From Phytophthora colocasiae (lineage: Eukaryota > Oomycota > Peronosporomycetes > Peronosporales > Peronosporaceae), in contig JAGKQI010000090.1 of NCBI GenBank assembly GCA_018806915.1, positions 2,790,001-2,854,000 of the forward strand: a stretch of DNA of 64,000 nucleotides. Reading direction: 5' to 3'. Of the stretch, positions 1 through 11,654 are shown piece by piece; position 1 is the stretch's first letter; every line of letters starts with the position of its first letter. A program made the translations under genes and the position numbers. The notes below the pieces were generated by a model. It ran no database searches. It was not told the DNA's origin and saw only the letters and a program-made list of their open reading frames with translations.

Positions 1-228
1 TAGCTTTGGAGGTAGAATTACTCGGTCTCCTGCCGCCGTGCCGATCAATACCAATTCGTTCCGCTTCGTCACTCTCATTCCTCGATGGCTGCCCGCGTTC
101 AACAACTTCTGGACCAACTGACTCCTGCCCTGTGCTGCCACGATCTCGTCGTCCGTTAGTTGTAGAGTCGGCTCCGTCGCTCGATGCTCTTCTCGTCCTC
201 GCACTGCTGCATCTCTCAATGCCAACGT

Positions 229-2226
229 CTATGGTGCACTGTTACCGTCTCGTTCATTTGTTGTCGTCTCGACGTTGTCATACTGGGGCCGTAAAGGAGG
301 AATCTGTTCCTTTGTCTGTCGCTCTTTCTCCGTCCGAGTCTGCTGTCGCTTACCCGTCCTCCGTTTCTTCGCCATTGGTGTCGTCGCCGTCACCGGTTCT
401 TGTCTTGTCCGCGTCGCTGTCTTCCCCGCCGTACTGTCCGGTGCATGTGTACGTGGTAATACGTTCCTAATGTCTCGTTCATCCGCACGTCCAGTGTCAG
501 CGCTCACGGTATCACCAGGGGCCGCTGCTACTGCCCGTAATTCTGTTTCTAATTGCCGTAGTTCCTCCGCCCGTTGTGCTTCCATCGCGCGCCGTCTCGC
601 CGCCCGTGTTTGCGGTCGATTCACCGTCTGCTTGTCGTTCGCGCTTACCGCCGTGTTATCGTCCAGAGCGTTTTCCGTCGCCCTACCGCCAGAAGACTGC
701 TGCCGTTCGCCGCCACTTGGTGCGCCCGCCGTTCCTGTACCCGGCTGCTCATCGCCCTTGGTACCGGTACCCGTAGTCGCCGCCATGGTCGCCGTTGCAG
801 GAGCGATCTCCTCCTCACTTTCATCCATCGTAGCTAGCCGTCGAGCCGCTCTCTGTCTTGATTTTCGTCGTCGTCCGACCGCCGCCAATACCTTCGCCGC
901 CACTGGCGCTCTAGATAGTGCATCCGCCACTACGTTAGTGCTACCAGGTCTATAAACCACGTCAAATTCGAATTCTTGTAAGGTTAGAGCCCATCGATGC
1001 AACTTGCCCGTCAACTCGGAGCTCGTCATCAACCACTTTAACGCTGCGTGGTCCGTCACAATGGTGAACCTCCGTCCATATAAGTAGGGTCTAAATAGCT
1101 TGATCGCCCAAACCACCGCGTAACACTCCAACTCCGTGATTCCGTACTTACTTTCCGTAGGGATGTTGACCTTACTCGCATATGCAATGGGTTGCCACCC
1201 GCGTCCGTCATCTTGTAGCAAACACGCGCCCAAACCAACCGTACTAGCGTCCGTTTCCACTCGAAATGGCAACTGAAAATTAGGATACCGCAAGACTGGC
1301 TTCGTCGTCAGGATCTTCTTGACCGTTTCGAAGGCCGCCTCCTGAGCGTCTCCCCACTCCCATGCTACACTCTTACGCAACAACTTGGTCACTGGCGCCA
1401 ACAGAGATCCAAAGTTCGGCACAAACCTCCTGTAGTAACCCGCCAAATGCACGAAGCGCTTCGCTTCTTTCACGTCCTTCGGCCTTGGAAACTCTCGCAC
1501 AGCCGTCACCAAACGCTCAAGAGGTTGTACACCGTCCGCACTCAACCGATGTCCCAGATATTCCATCGAAGTAGCTGCGAACACGCACGTCTTCAGCTTC
1601 AATGTCAGCCCTGCTGCCGCCAACCGCTCTAATACGCACGCCAACTCAATAACGTGACGTGCAATACCGCATCTAGTGTACACCACGATGTCGTCCAGAT
1701 ACACCAAGCATGTCAATCCGCGCAACACGTGATTCATCATCCGTTGGAAAGTAGAAGGAGCGTTTGTCAGGCCAAATGGCATCCGCACAAACTGAAACAG
1801 CCCTTGTTTCGACGTAAACGCTGTCTTCTCTCGATCTGCCGCTGCTACCAAAATTTGCCAATATCCCGCTTTAAGATCTAGGGTCGTGAACAGTAACGCA
1901 CCGCCCAACGCTTCCAGAGTTTCATCTATCCTGGGTAACGGGTACACATCCTTCCGGGTAACCTTGTTCAAAGCCCGATAGTCCACGCAAAATCGCACTT
2001 CGCCGTCCTTCTTTCTAACCAATACGACTGGGAAGCCCCATGCTCCGTTGCCTTCTTCAATCACACCAGCTTGTAACATCTTGGTCACATTCTCTTCGAT
2101 AATTGCGTCCTCCGTTTGTGCCTGACGTCTTCGTTTCAACATTATTGGCCGCGTTTCTCCCGTATCGATGTGGTGTTCCACGTCCAAAGCTGTTGCCGGT
2201 GGGCAATCACCCGTGTCTTTCGTCAA
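229..2226 (-). pseudogene. Ty3/gypsy reverse transcriptase-RNase H fragment
   Basis: A 665-codon open frame encodes the middle of a retrotransposon Pol protein. Reverse transcriptase runs over about residues 60-240, with the catalytic box YLDDIVVY. RNase H follows (VETDAS, then TDHAALKWL, ending in VADALSR near residue 440). The last 220 residues are Ala/Thr/Arg-rich linker. Integrase is absent and would lie beyond the left edge of the window. Upstream, from 2228 to about 2366, the same protein continues in another frame (an acidic segment ending LKLQDV), so a one-base frameshift separates the two parts. The homology then stops at the junction with an oppositely oriented gypsy fragment. The family assignment is secure; I infer the copy is dead because it lacks both ends. 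Confidence 0.85.
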
Positions 2227-2410
2227 CGTCCTGTAGCTTCAAGATCATATCTGAACCATCTTTGTCGTCCACGCCAATGTTCACCGAGCTCTCGTCATCC
2301 AGAGGCGTTTCCGTATCGCCCAATTCGTTCATCCATGAGAGTAAACGATCTCTCTGTAGTGCTCCGTCCATCTACCACGAGGAGCAAAAGCATATATAAA
2401 GTTTGTTCAC

Positions 2411-2907
2411 GTGTGGGTTGGACCGATGAGGATTGTTGAGCCTGCGGGTTACGATAACTTTCTGTTAAAGCGCGAAGATCAGGACGGCGATGGCGAGTTG
2501 ATTTTGGCGCATGTTTCATTTTTGGTGACGTATTTTTATCCTGCCGAGTTATTAGCGAAGACGGCGGCAGATATTGACGAGCAGTTGGCGTGCGAAGATG
2601 AGTGCGAGTCACGGACGAGCAGCGCGACGACTAGAGCGACTACTAGCTCAGCGACGAAGACAATTGGCGCGACCAAGGCGATTAGCGAAATCGAACGGCA
2701 ATGGGCGGTGAGGACGAGCGAGACGAATCGGACATTGTCTTGGTGGAAGTTCGACGAAGGCGACGACGAAATAAGGCAGGGCATTACGTACTCGAGTACC
2801 AGCTCAAGCCTGCGAGCGATGAACACGACGACGGAAGCCGGTGGGTATCTGTTGAACAATACGAACAACTATTCGATAGCGTCAGGATCGTGGAAGACAC
2901 TGAGTGA
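2411..2907 (+). pseudogene. Ty3/gypsy Pol C-terminal fragment (SH3-like and chromodomain-like)
   Basis: The frame opening at 2411 begins WVGPMRIVEPAGYDN, the SH3-like C-terminal module that follows integrase in oomycete gypsy elements. It runs through an acidic/Thr-rich linker to about 2700. The expected chromodomain-like tail (HYVLEYQLKPASDEHDDG, then WVSVEQYEQLFDSVRIVEDTE-like sequence) is in the next frame at about 2720-2907, so a frameshift breaks the protein. The fragment is on the plus strand and directly abuts the minus-strand RT fragment, so the two come from different insertions. Reverse transcriptase, RNase H and integrase are absent. Confidence 0.7.
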
Positions 2908-3790
2908 GGAGAAGGCGTGTAAGGGATCCTCGATGCAGGACGGATTCGAACGGCTGGGCGATATGACGGATGAGGCGTGTAGCGAGGAAGTGGCCTCGGG
3001 AGACAGGCGGATGGCCAGGTGGCTTGAAGTACCTCGGTCGCCGTCAGATACCTCCCGTGGGTTGGCAGCAAGGAACCGAAGAGCGAGCACGTGGCAAGCT
3101 TCTAGCGGGTTGGACGGAGACCACGACCAGGTCTCACTTTAGTTTTGGACGGAGACCACACGGAGGTCTCACTTCTCTTTTGACCTTGGACGAGTGAAGG
3201 GCAGCAGAGGCTGGACGGACGGGGGACGGACGGACGGACGGACGGACGGACGGACGGACGGACGGCTGAAGGCTACGACCGAACGGAGAGACTGACGCGG
3301 CGGACTAGGCTCAGGCGAGGCTGCGTGTGGAGGTGACGTGCTAACTCGTTGTTGGACGGGTAGCAGGAAGCTTGGTTGACTCACAGTCGTTGGACGTGAA
3401 GGGGCGTGCTACTTCACAGTCGTTGGACGTGGAGAAGCGTGAAGCTCACTGTTGTTGTACGGTTCAAGCAGCTTAGTATCTCAGCACGAAGTCGTTCGAC
3501 CTGCAGGTAGTGACGTCGTACAGTCCCGGTTAGTAGTAGTTGTAGGACGGACGAGCGTAGGAATAATATAAATAGGGACGCACACTGAAAAGTGGCGTAC
3601 CGGCGCGGTGAACCGAGTCATCGAGTGTTGAACGGACGTTGAAAGAGAACCAGGCGAGAAACGTAAGCGAAGCACGGACAACTATATAACCCGCCGGCAC
3701 GCAGGTGATAGTAGACGTGTTACAGATGTCTCGCGAATGAGCTCGTTCGAGATGAGTCGCCATGGATGACAGCGACTGGTATTCCCCCTC
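2908..3790 (+). repeat. Probable 3' UTR and LTR of the truncated gypsy element
   Basis: This non-coding stretch follows the Pol C-terminus. It has repeated short modules (GGACGGAGACCAC twice at about 3112-3160; CACAGTCGTTGGACGTG twice at about 3380-3431) and a TATA-like TATAAATA at 3567-3574, as expected for an LTR promoter. No second LTR copy is in the window, so the boundaries are approximate and the call rests on position. Confidence 0.4.
3224..3265. repeat. (GACG)n microsatellite
   Basis: About ten uninterrupted copies of the tetranucleotide GACG lie inside the LTR-like segment. On the minus strand they read as Pro-Ser-Val-Arg repeats, an artefact of the repeat and not a protein. Confidence 0.95.
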
Positions 3791-5347
3791 AAGATGTGAT
3801 GTTTGGTCTGCAGAAGAAAATACAGGCTACCGTTTGTGCTCTTCCTGAGTGTTTGGCAGCTCGATTTTCTTAGCTACTGGAAGAAAAAGGGATGTACGGG
3901 ACTGGTATAACACAGCAGCAGCTCGAGGATACAATGCGTAGAGTGTTATCAGCCACGCTCGGATGCGGTCCGTCTTCACAGTTCTTCACCGACAACTACT
4001 GTTCACTTTTGGCCACTTGATGGCAAACTGCACACACTTCCAGAAAGCTTTGAGTTTCCGAGTTCAGATGTGCTGCACGCTTGGCACCTGTGGTGGTTCG
4101 GTAACGAAGCCGAAGGTCAGCCTCATACAAGTCAGTATCAACGCATGACCTGGCGACACGAAAGAAGCGCCAAACGTACTCAGAATGACGCTTGATGATG
4201 GAGCACCTTTCAGCTGTAATTGAGAGAGAGAGACCGGCGCTTTACCTTCCTCCTCAATGACTGAGCAGCCGGTTGTAATGCTCTGCGTCACCGGTGTCAA
4301 CAGCCTGCCGCTTAGCTCCTCAACCAGTTCACGCAGAACCACGCAGTTGAAAGTCACGACAATGCTTCGACTAGTTCGTCAAGCAGCACACACAAACAAC
4401 CAAAACGCACGCACGTTAGAGTACAGACCTAGGAAGAGGAGGAAGGAAGGCTAAACGCACTTACTTGTAACAATGTTCACTGCGTCTGCTTGTCCTTCAC
4501 CGTCTATGCTGTGCTGACTCGAACTTGGACTTTTGACGAATCACAACCCACCGTTTCTTTGTCGTCTGACTGTCTTACGAAGGCTCGACACAAGTGATTG
4601 ATAAGCTTGAATATTGGGTGGAGAAGTATCTCGTAATCGAGAACAAGCCAAAATCGTGACTTTGATCTAAATTTCAGTAGTTTTGAGAAGATGTTGAAGA
4701 CTACTAGCTTCGAGTCTATTCATTTGCTGAAACGATTCGTGCTCTACTGAGTTCTACATCTTTAAAGGATCTGATATCACGTACTACAAGCGTAAGCCAA
4801 CATGAACTGGGGTTTTGCTTCGCTCCTTCACTTCATATTCATCCAGAATCACAACCAGCGGTGATACTTGGAATCAAATGAACCATAAATTTCTTTTGTA
4901 GCAAACTCCTTGTTGAAACGCTCGACTTTTTGTTTCAGCGATAGATCTTGCGCATCAAATATCAATCAGAATGAGGTTGACGGGCAAAGTATCCGGCGCG
5001 ATTACACAGGTTTTGGTTGTTGCGGTACCGAATTATCATGCATAATTGATACAATCTGTCATCGTAGGCTTTTGTCGCAAAGAAGTATTCCACCCCGCAT
5101 TCAATGCTTGCTCGAATGATTCGCGGTCTTCATTAGACTTGAAGAAGTATCTAGAAACGGAGATCCATCGCTCTCTTCTAATTGATATTGCAACAGATAC
5201 GTGTATCCGTCGTTTCCAAACTCAGTTGTAGCAGCATCATTTTATGCTTGTAGTCGATGGAATCACCAACTAAGTGCATTTCCGACTTGATCCAATCACC
5301 TGGTGACAATACTCGCGAATCTCACAACTTGGGTTGATCATATTTTT
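3791..5347. other. Non-coding stretch, no gene recognised
   Basis: Only short open frames with no recognisable domain are present. A GAGAGAGA run occurs near 4224. I see no terminal repeats or RNA gene here. It is probably decayed repeat DNA up to the TTAA target of the piggyBac element. Confidence 0.5.
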
Positions 5348-5351
5348 TTAA

Positions 5352-5366
5352 ACCCTCCAACCCGGA
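5352..5366 (+). repeat. piggyBac-1 left terminal inverted repeat
   Basis: The sequence ACCCTCCAACCCGGA directly follows TTAA at 5348-5351. It matches the inverted right end except at the first base and near position 14. Confidence 0.85.
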
Positions 5367-5927
5367 GCGATTTTTGTTTTTTTTTAAATTGCATATGCAA
5401 CTTACCATGACTTGATGTTTGTAAATAAAGGGTTGAGCCACTGGCGGGAAACGGGGTAAAGTCAGTCGTGAATGGGTAAGGACCAGACTAAACTGTTCAT
5501 AAGGCGCATATTGGGAGCTGGATTGACCTGGACAGTCTGCATAATGCAGCATTACAGGACCGGTAATCGACAGACACTGTACAGATACGAGTCATTCGCA
5601 TCGGTCTATGCATTTGGTAGAGTTTTCATTTTTAGAAATTTCGAGGTGAAAACTTCCCATACAAAGTGTCATAGTGTCCGATGGGGGGTCACCCACAGAA
5701 AGTAACGCCATCAGATGGTTCTGTGCTGGCAGCTCGAGGAACGTATACTCAAATCAAGTGAAAAGACCAGCTGACAAAAGAGTCAGATGGATTGCTCACA
5801 GTCTCAGATGAGCAAGCAATACCTTGTGCGGGACGTTCGCGCAAGTAACCATCCTGATATCTTAGACTGCATATATTCTACTCAAAGTTTTTATTTGAGC
5901 ACCAAACACAACAATGCAGTTTACCAG

Positions 5928-8900
5928 CTAATAGTCCATCCTACGTCGCTTTCCTCTACTAGCCGGATCCAGTGGTGTGAGAGGCGTGACAGGCGTTCCA
6001 GGCGTTGACGGAGCTCCAGTCGACGTGTCTGCAGCTCGACGCACTCTGATATTTCTACCAGTGTCGACCGGAACCAACTTGCCGTTCACCCATTCACGGT
6101 GCCAGATATCCCAGCATGTCATAGCTACTCCACGGATCTGTCGGCGCGGCTTCATACACAGGAACATTGGTCCCGAGCTGCTGCATTCTTGACAAAAGAA
6201 GGATGTTGTTGTCGCGCGTTTGTCAGCAACACGGAGAAGCGAGCAGACTTTGCACGCGCGCTGTCGGCGCTTCGGCTGCGTCGTCGTATTCCGCCACTCA
6301 TCAAGCTGATGGACAGCGTGAGTAGTTTGCGTACCTCCAGATCCTGGAATGGAAGCGCCTTGTGAGGATTCGTGTGTACCAAACGTGTTGCCTTCATACA
6401 TGTCGGACGCCTGCAGCTGCGAGAGCTGCAAATGCAGCTTCTTCATGTACTTCACATGCGTCAATGGGCGAGACGACTTCTGCTTGTGGTAGGCTTTGTG
6501 GACTATGTAGCCATTCACAATTGCTAGATCAATTAATCCCAACACCAGCGACTTGTAGTATTTTTTGAACCGCACGGCCCTCTGAATAGTGTACCGCTGC
6601 AAACGTAACTGGTCGTGGACATCCACGCCCCCCATGAAGGCGTGGTAGTCCTTCACGACGCGTGGGCAAGGAACTTCGACTTTATCTGCGAATTCTTGGC
6701 GAGCAACACGATCCACCTCTAGACTCCCGCCAGTGCACAGGAAGTGAACCGGACGCGCGTCCCACCAGCAAACTGCAGTCATGTTTGGCACTAACTTTGA
6801 TCTTGAAACTTTGAAAGCTCCGCGAGCAATTGTAGCAGGTCTAGATTTCATTTTTTCAATGACTCCTTTGCAATAGCCCAGCCGGTTCGTCATAATAGTC
6901 CCAACACAGTAGAATCCCATGAGCAGTAATTGAATTGCCAATGCCACTGACGTATAGAACCGATCCACGACAACAAGCCTCATTCCATTCATCCGAGAAA
7001 CTGGCCCAAACACAGCGAGGAGATTGCGGACAACTGCAGCAGGACCTGACTTCATATCTGTGTTGTGTGCATCACTGGAGTGCTGTTTCTTCCCGCAGTA
7101 AACCTCGAACCTGCATTATACAGCATACACATAGCAAAATATTCAGCTTTAGTCTGCATAATTCAGCATAAGAAAAACTTAGAACCAAAAAAAAATACCT
7201 GATGCAGTAGGCGGTCACCGCACTGCACAGCATAAAGAGCTTCGTGCCCCACTTATGGGGTTTGTCTTTCATGTAGACACGCATCTTGTTGAATGACGAG
7301 CGGCTAGGAAGCATCGCTTCATCAAAAGCCAAGTGTGCTGGAGCCGCATAGCCTCGCTCAAATGTCTTTTGTAGAACTTATACAACTTTGCGAATCTTCC
7401 ATGCCCTATCTATGACCGCCCTCGGATCAGAGTTCGGATTGAAATGTAGGTTTCGAGTAATCTCCATAAATCTATCGCGACGCAGCACGGATCCAAACGC
7501 TCCGCGTGGAATACCGCCTTCATCAGTAGTTTTCCAATGGTTTGCAAGTTTTTCGCGGTTGGGGGCAATCGTGCGTGCAATTAGGAGGCCGATAAAGCGA
7601 CAAGGCTCGTGAGGTTGTATCGGTTTCACGCCTTCTAGCTCTGTCTGGATGTCTCGCTTGGTCTTCTTCGGTAGTTGAGGATTGAGCCGGAACTTGCTAC
7701 GGTAGCGTTTGTACCTTTCACCAACACGAAAGGGTGCCATTTCACGCCCATACTCGTTTGAGCACACCGCAATGTGCTGCCACAGCACTACAGGTAGAAA
7801 GAAAAAGAAAAGCGCAAGCGGAGAGTCAGCATTGCGCAGTGCGTCAGCTGTAGGGGCCGAATACCCTTGCCGTAGCCCAGGGTAGCTTCGTGTGTTGTCC
7901 ACCGGGTCGTACGGCGTGTTCATGTAGTCAAACGTATCTGGTTCCTCCACATCTTCCCAACCAGTCGCAGCCATTTCACGTAGAACATCGTTCTTGAGGT
8001 TACCAGCTAACACTGCGTCCTCTCCTCCAAAACTATCCAGGAATTGCTCCGCGAACAGACCTTCAGCGGCAATCTCAGTCTCAGAAGCTTCTGATTCATC
8101 TTCATCAGCTGGAATGTGCGTATCAGCGCATTCGCCATCTTCTCCACTGTCTTCATCCATAACCAAGTCGTCTTTAGCAGCATCATCACCAGAATCCATG
8201 GCAGCATACTCGGCAGAGTCGTCACCATCACACACCGTATTGAGCGAGTCGTCTTTATCAACAAGTAGCTCACTGCTCATTCCTCCATCTTCATCGTCAA
8301 CTCCATCTCCAACACTACCATCTACAAAGCATCGAACAATACAAAATCAGCGAAATGCACCACAAAATGCAGCACTATATGCAGCATAATTGAAACGTAC
8401 CAGGCTGGTAATCGCTTCCTTCCTCGGCCGAATCCATCGATACATCGTCCACAATCTCCACGGCTTCAAGCTCGGAGTCTTCGTCCAAGTTGTCCGGACT
8501 ACCAACGCTGACATGAGGTGACGTAGCAATCAGTGTCGTGTTTGGCGGAGGTGTAGACGCCATAGGACTCTCAGTATCAGCCAATGAGCGCCGCGTAGAG
8601 CGCGAAGACCGTCGACCTGCTCCAGGACTTGACGGTGGGGTTGTTGGGGCACTTGCAGGAACATTAGGAGGTGCACTTCCAGGCGGTGAAAGCATTTGAG
8701 ATGGTTGTGGAGGCTATGGTACACTCCCAGCTTCGTTGCGACAACTTGTATCTTCAAAAAGGTGGCCGTAGGATTCGCGAACGACTTGAGCAGCGCGCGT
8801 CAGCTCAGCATCACCACGGGAAGGAAGGCTGGACGTTCGCGCTCGAGTACGTAGCACTGTACATGTAAACATGTAACGTTAGTTTTCAATTGATAATAAC

Positions 8901-9102
8901 ATCACTACAGTACCTTACTGTTCGCATAATACTCCAGCACTGCTTTTTCTCCAAGGAAAACGTCGACTCCTTCGACTCCGTCGGGGTTGCATCCGGGACG
9001 GACGTAGCGATATCTGTCGTCAAGGCCACGGCTTGAAGGACGCTTGTTAGTCCAGCCTTGGTCTCTCAACTCACGCCACACCGACCTCCAGGAAAGTGTC
9101 AC
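5928..9102 (-). pseudogene. piggyBac transposase, four exons, two premature stops
   Basis: Exons inferred from reading frame and GT-AG sites are 9102-8919, 8856-8401, 8321-7199 and 7110-5928; the introns are 62, 79 and 88 bp. Exon 1 carries the N-terminal motif of oomycete copies (GWTNKRP ... VFLGEKAVLEYY). A Ser/Pro-rich then acidic region follows. The DDE_Tnp_1_7 core shows the acidic catalytic positions in FDEAMLPSRS, VVDRFYTS and GGVDVHDQL. A Cys-rich zinc-binding tail (CKVCSLL ... CQEC) precedes a Pro/Thr-rich end. In-frame stops lie at 8714-8716 (TAG, exon 2) and 7378-7380 (TAA, between the two core segments); otherwise the frame is continuous. The product would cut and paste DNA at TTAA sites in the nucleus. 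I judge the gene recently inactivated. Confidence 0.85.
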
Positions 9103-9444
9103 GCGACGTCACGTCGGCGTCACGAACTTGTTTGTGTCGGGATCGCACCATCTTGGGTCTCCACTTGTGTCCTAGGCGTGCAAAATCTCGAATGGAAAAA
9201 ATATTCCTCCGTCAGCGTGTGGCTGTCAGCCGTTACCTGTCAAATCTGCTGATGCGCATCAAAATCGTTTTTCTCAATTTTCAAAAATATGAGCGACTAT
9301 CTCTTGCCAGAAGACTGATCAGGTTTCGGTTACGTAACAGATAAAGATCATTTTGCCAAGATTCGTTATCTTAAAGTTTGTATACCCACTGGCGAGGGAA
9401 AAAACGGTCTTTACAAAATTTCAAGTCTAAATTGCTCTTATGTA

Positions 9445-9485
9445 GCATAATGCAGTTTATGAAAAAAAAATAAACTGCATTATGC
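9445..9485. repeat. Perfect 15-bp palindrome near the piggyBac-1 right end
   Basis: GCATAATGCAGTTTA at 9445-9459 is exactly inverted at 9471-9485, with an A-rich 11-base loop. It lies 20 bp inside the right end. The left end has only a smaller TTGCATATGCAA palindrome at about 5389-5400. Confidence 0.9.
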
Positions 9486-9490
9486 AACAC

Positions 9491-9505
9491 GTCGGGTTGG
9501 AGGGG
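9491..9505 (-). repeat. piggyBac-1 right terminal inverted repeat
   Basis: Read on the minus strand this is CCCCTCCAACCCGAC, the partner of the left end. TTAA follows at 9506-9509. Confidence 0.85.
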
Positions 9506-9635
9506 TTAACAGACTTGACGTGCTGAATACAGTGCTCTCCATGCATTTCCCTCACTCCTGTTTTACTTCCAGCTCACACAAGTCTCAGCCTTCTCTGGCA
9601 CTTCTCGGTACGCATGGCTCGCAGATATCTCTACC

Positions 9636-9704
9636 ACCGACGTAGCTTAACGGGAAAGCGAGAGGGTCACTCCTCTAGACGTTGGTTCGACACCAGCCGT
9701 CGGT
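9636..9704 (+). tRNA. tRNA-like sequence (tRNA pseudogene or SINE head)
   Basis: The 69-nt sequence folds as a tRNA. It has a perfect 7-bp acceptor stem (ACCGACG with CGTCGGT), a 4-bp D stem (GCTT/AAGC), an anticodon stem AGAGG/CCTCT and a T stem GTTGG/CCAGC with loop TTCGACA. Internal promoter matches are excellent: box A TAGCTTAACGGG and box B GGTTCGACACC. The anticodon loop has six bases (GTCACT) instead of seven and the variable loop only four, so the anticodon cannot be assigned and no T-run terminator follows. It may be a degenerate tRNA gene or the head of a tRNA-derived SINE. Confidence 0.55.
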
Positions 9705-9748
9705 ATGATCATGCAGGGTTAAGAGTGTCGTGAAGACCGGACAGTGCT

Positions 9749-11649
9749 TTATACCAAGTCTTTCGGCTTCCAGAGGTGAGTTTCAGGTGTACATGCATCA
9801 GTAACTTGGTCATTTGCCTTCATTTGCAGGAACTGAGCGATAATGGCTTGGACGGCGTCGGGTTCGTCAGCTTTAAAGCTTTCCAGCGTTTTCTGAGCGA
9901 TGACACTTTGCGTGTCGGTTCTTTCTGGCCCAATACATAGAGACACTCGTTCACAGCAGTATCCATCGCAACGACCAAGGTCCACAAAGCATTCTTCCAC
10001 TGCTGATATGATGCTTCGCAATCGCAATGGCTCCTGACAGGCTCCGCTGGAATCTCGAGAGGCTTCTGGTAGTATTAGCATGGTGTTGACTGCCGCTTTA
10101 GATTCTGCTCGTTTATTCTGCTCCTTCTCTCCCTTAACAGTTTCCCAAATGTGATTCGTGTACCAATTTAACAGGCATCCAGCAAGTGTCGAAGTCATTG
10201 CGATCGCAGGTGGGACAGGCAGAGCTCCAGCAGCATCTACTCGTGGATGCACTTGCGCAAGTAGGCACTGTGGTGTCTCACAAGGAGGTTGGTCAATCAG
10301 TTGTCGATAGGCGTCCTCGTGACGCCACAATTTCTCATTTACAAGTACTAATTGATTGGGTACGTTCTCCAACGTCGACGCCAGTAGCGTGTCTCCACCA
10401 GCCATAGCGTTACCGATCTGCCCGTGGTTGACCGCTTGCCAGTGAGTCTTCAAATGGTCATCCCATTCGCAACAAGTATTGAGGCTGATAGACGACCCCA
10501 AGCTAGCGTTCGTGGCTGCGACACCCCGTTGTAACTCGTACAGATAGCGATAAACCACTGTGACACCGCCGGAGGATGCAGCTGCTGTTTGAACTTCTTC
10601 TAGATGGATTAGTAACGCTGCAAATGTGGCACCGATGACCTCAAGGGCGACATTAAAGCGAACATCGTTGAATCCAGTGACATGGCGAAAGAGTTCGCTC
10701 CGAAGTGTGAGAACCTGCTTATACTCCAGCACAGTGAGTCGCTCCTGAAGGTCACGGATACATAGCGTCACAACCGGTAAGTCAGGAGAACGATAACCGG
10801 CTAATACTTTCGCGACGCTCTGATCTTCTATTGTGGTGGTTCCTATGTCGGCAAAAGCCTTGGTAAGTGACTCAAGTAGCCAAGCTCCACGCGTTGAGAT
10901 CCACTGGATCGCCAACTTTGGCGACGCATTAGCGTACGCTGCAGCACCTCGACGGATAGAGGTGTGTGGGGTGATCGAATTACGTGTTGTAGGTGGCATA
11001 GCTTTGACTGCATCTCGGATTACTTCCGTAATATAGCTGGCAATATTTGGACGTTTTCTTTCTCGTTTGCGAGGAGGAAGCGTGTTGTCGTCTGCCACAA
11101 GTCGGTCCCAATACAATACATCTTCCTCCTGAGAATATGGGTGACTACCAGGCAAATCGGACTCCACAAAGTGAGGTGCCAGTGGGAAAAAAAAATTCAG
11201 AAGGTTCATCATAGCATACGAACAGCAATCCAAATGCATGAAACATGCATTGCTGCCACCTCTTGAAGGCCTTGTAAACAGACACACCTTGTACCACAGA
11301 AGTTTTAATACGAGCAATGTGCAAAAACAATTCTCCAGAAGCAGCCTAAGAAAGTTGTTGTTTACGAGAAAAACAGGTGTCCACAGCTCTGCCAAAAGTC
11401 TGCCGCATCATTACTAGCAGTGCAGAATCATGAATAGTCTTAAAACCAGTTGCAACATCCGCTGTAGCCACAAGCATACTGAGATCATCAAAAGAACAAC
11501 CAGGAGCGTCGTTAGTTCGCGCATTTGCTCGTAAATTTCTCTCTTCGATATAACTTGACATCTTGTCGCGTATTTTGGCGATGCGTTTCGAATCATCTAG
11601 CAATTTCGAGTAGCGCTGACGGAGCAAATTGACGATCTGAGAAAAATAT
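9749..11649 (-). CDS. Hypothetical protein gene, 5' part cut off by element A
   Basis: The main open frame covers 9749-11395 (548 codons). It carries a basic patch (PPRKRERKRPN) and a long helical, Leu/Ala-rich body with no domain I recognise. A second frame at 11346-11649 encodes YIEERNLRANARTND and other protein-like sequence; an intron near 11310-11370 probably joins the two. Retrotransposon A begins at 11655, and the target sequence resumes at 19916, where a short minus-strand frame (19916-20100, starting MFEKFLNSIGLSKNDLDII) could be the original N-terminus. The frames do not join directly, so an intron or decay must be assumed. Codon use and composition look genic. Function unknown. Confidence 0.5.
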
Positions 11650-11654
11650 CCGAG

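Larger units (their letters stand above)
5352..9505 (-). mobile_element. piggyBac-like DNA transposon (piggyBac-1)
   Basis: This 4.15-kb element is bounded by the piggyBac target TTAA on both sides (5348-5351 and 9506-9509). Its terminal inverted repeats match over CCCTCCAACCCG: ACCCTCCAACCCGGA at the left, and CCCCTCCAACCCGAC when the right end is read on the minus strand. It contains one minus-strand transposase gene with three short introns. A near-terminal perfect palindrome lies just inside the right end. The intact ends with identical target tetranucleotides make the boundaries firm. The transposase carries two in-frame stops, so this copy could move only with enzyme supplied elsewhere. 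Confidence 0.88.

Noticed and set aside
275..955. Plus-strand ORF of 226 codons rich in Ser, Ala and Cys.
   Set aside because: It lies opposite the low-complexity tail of the RT fragment and has no domain.
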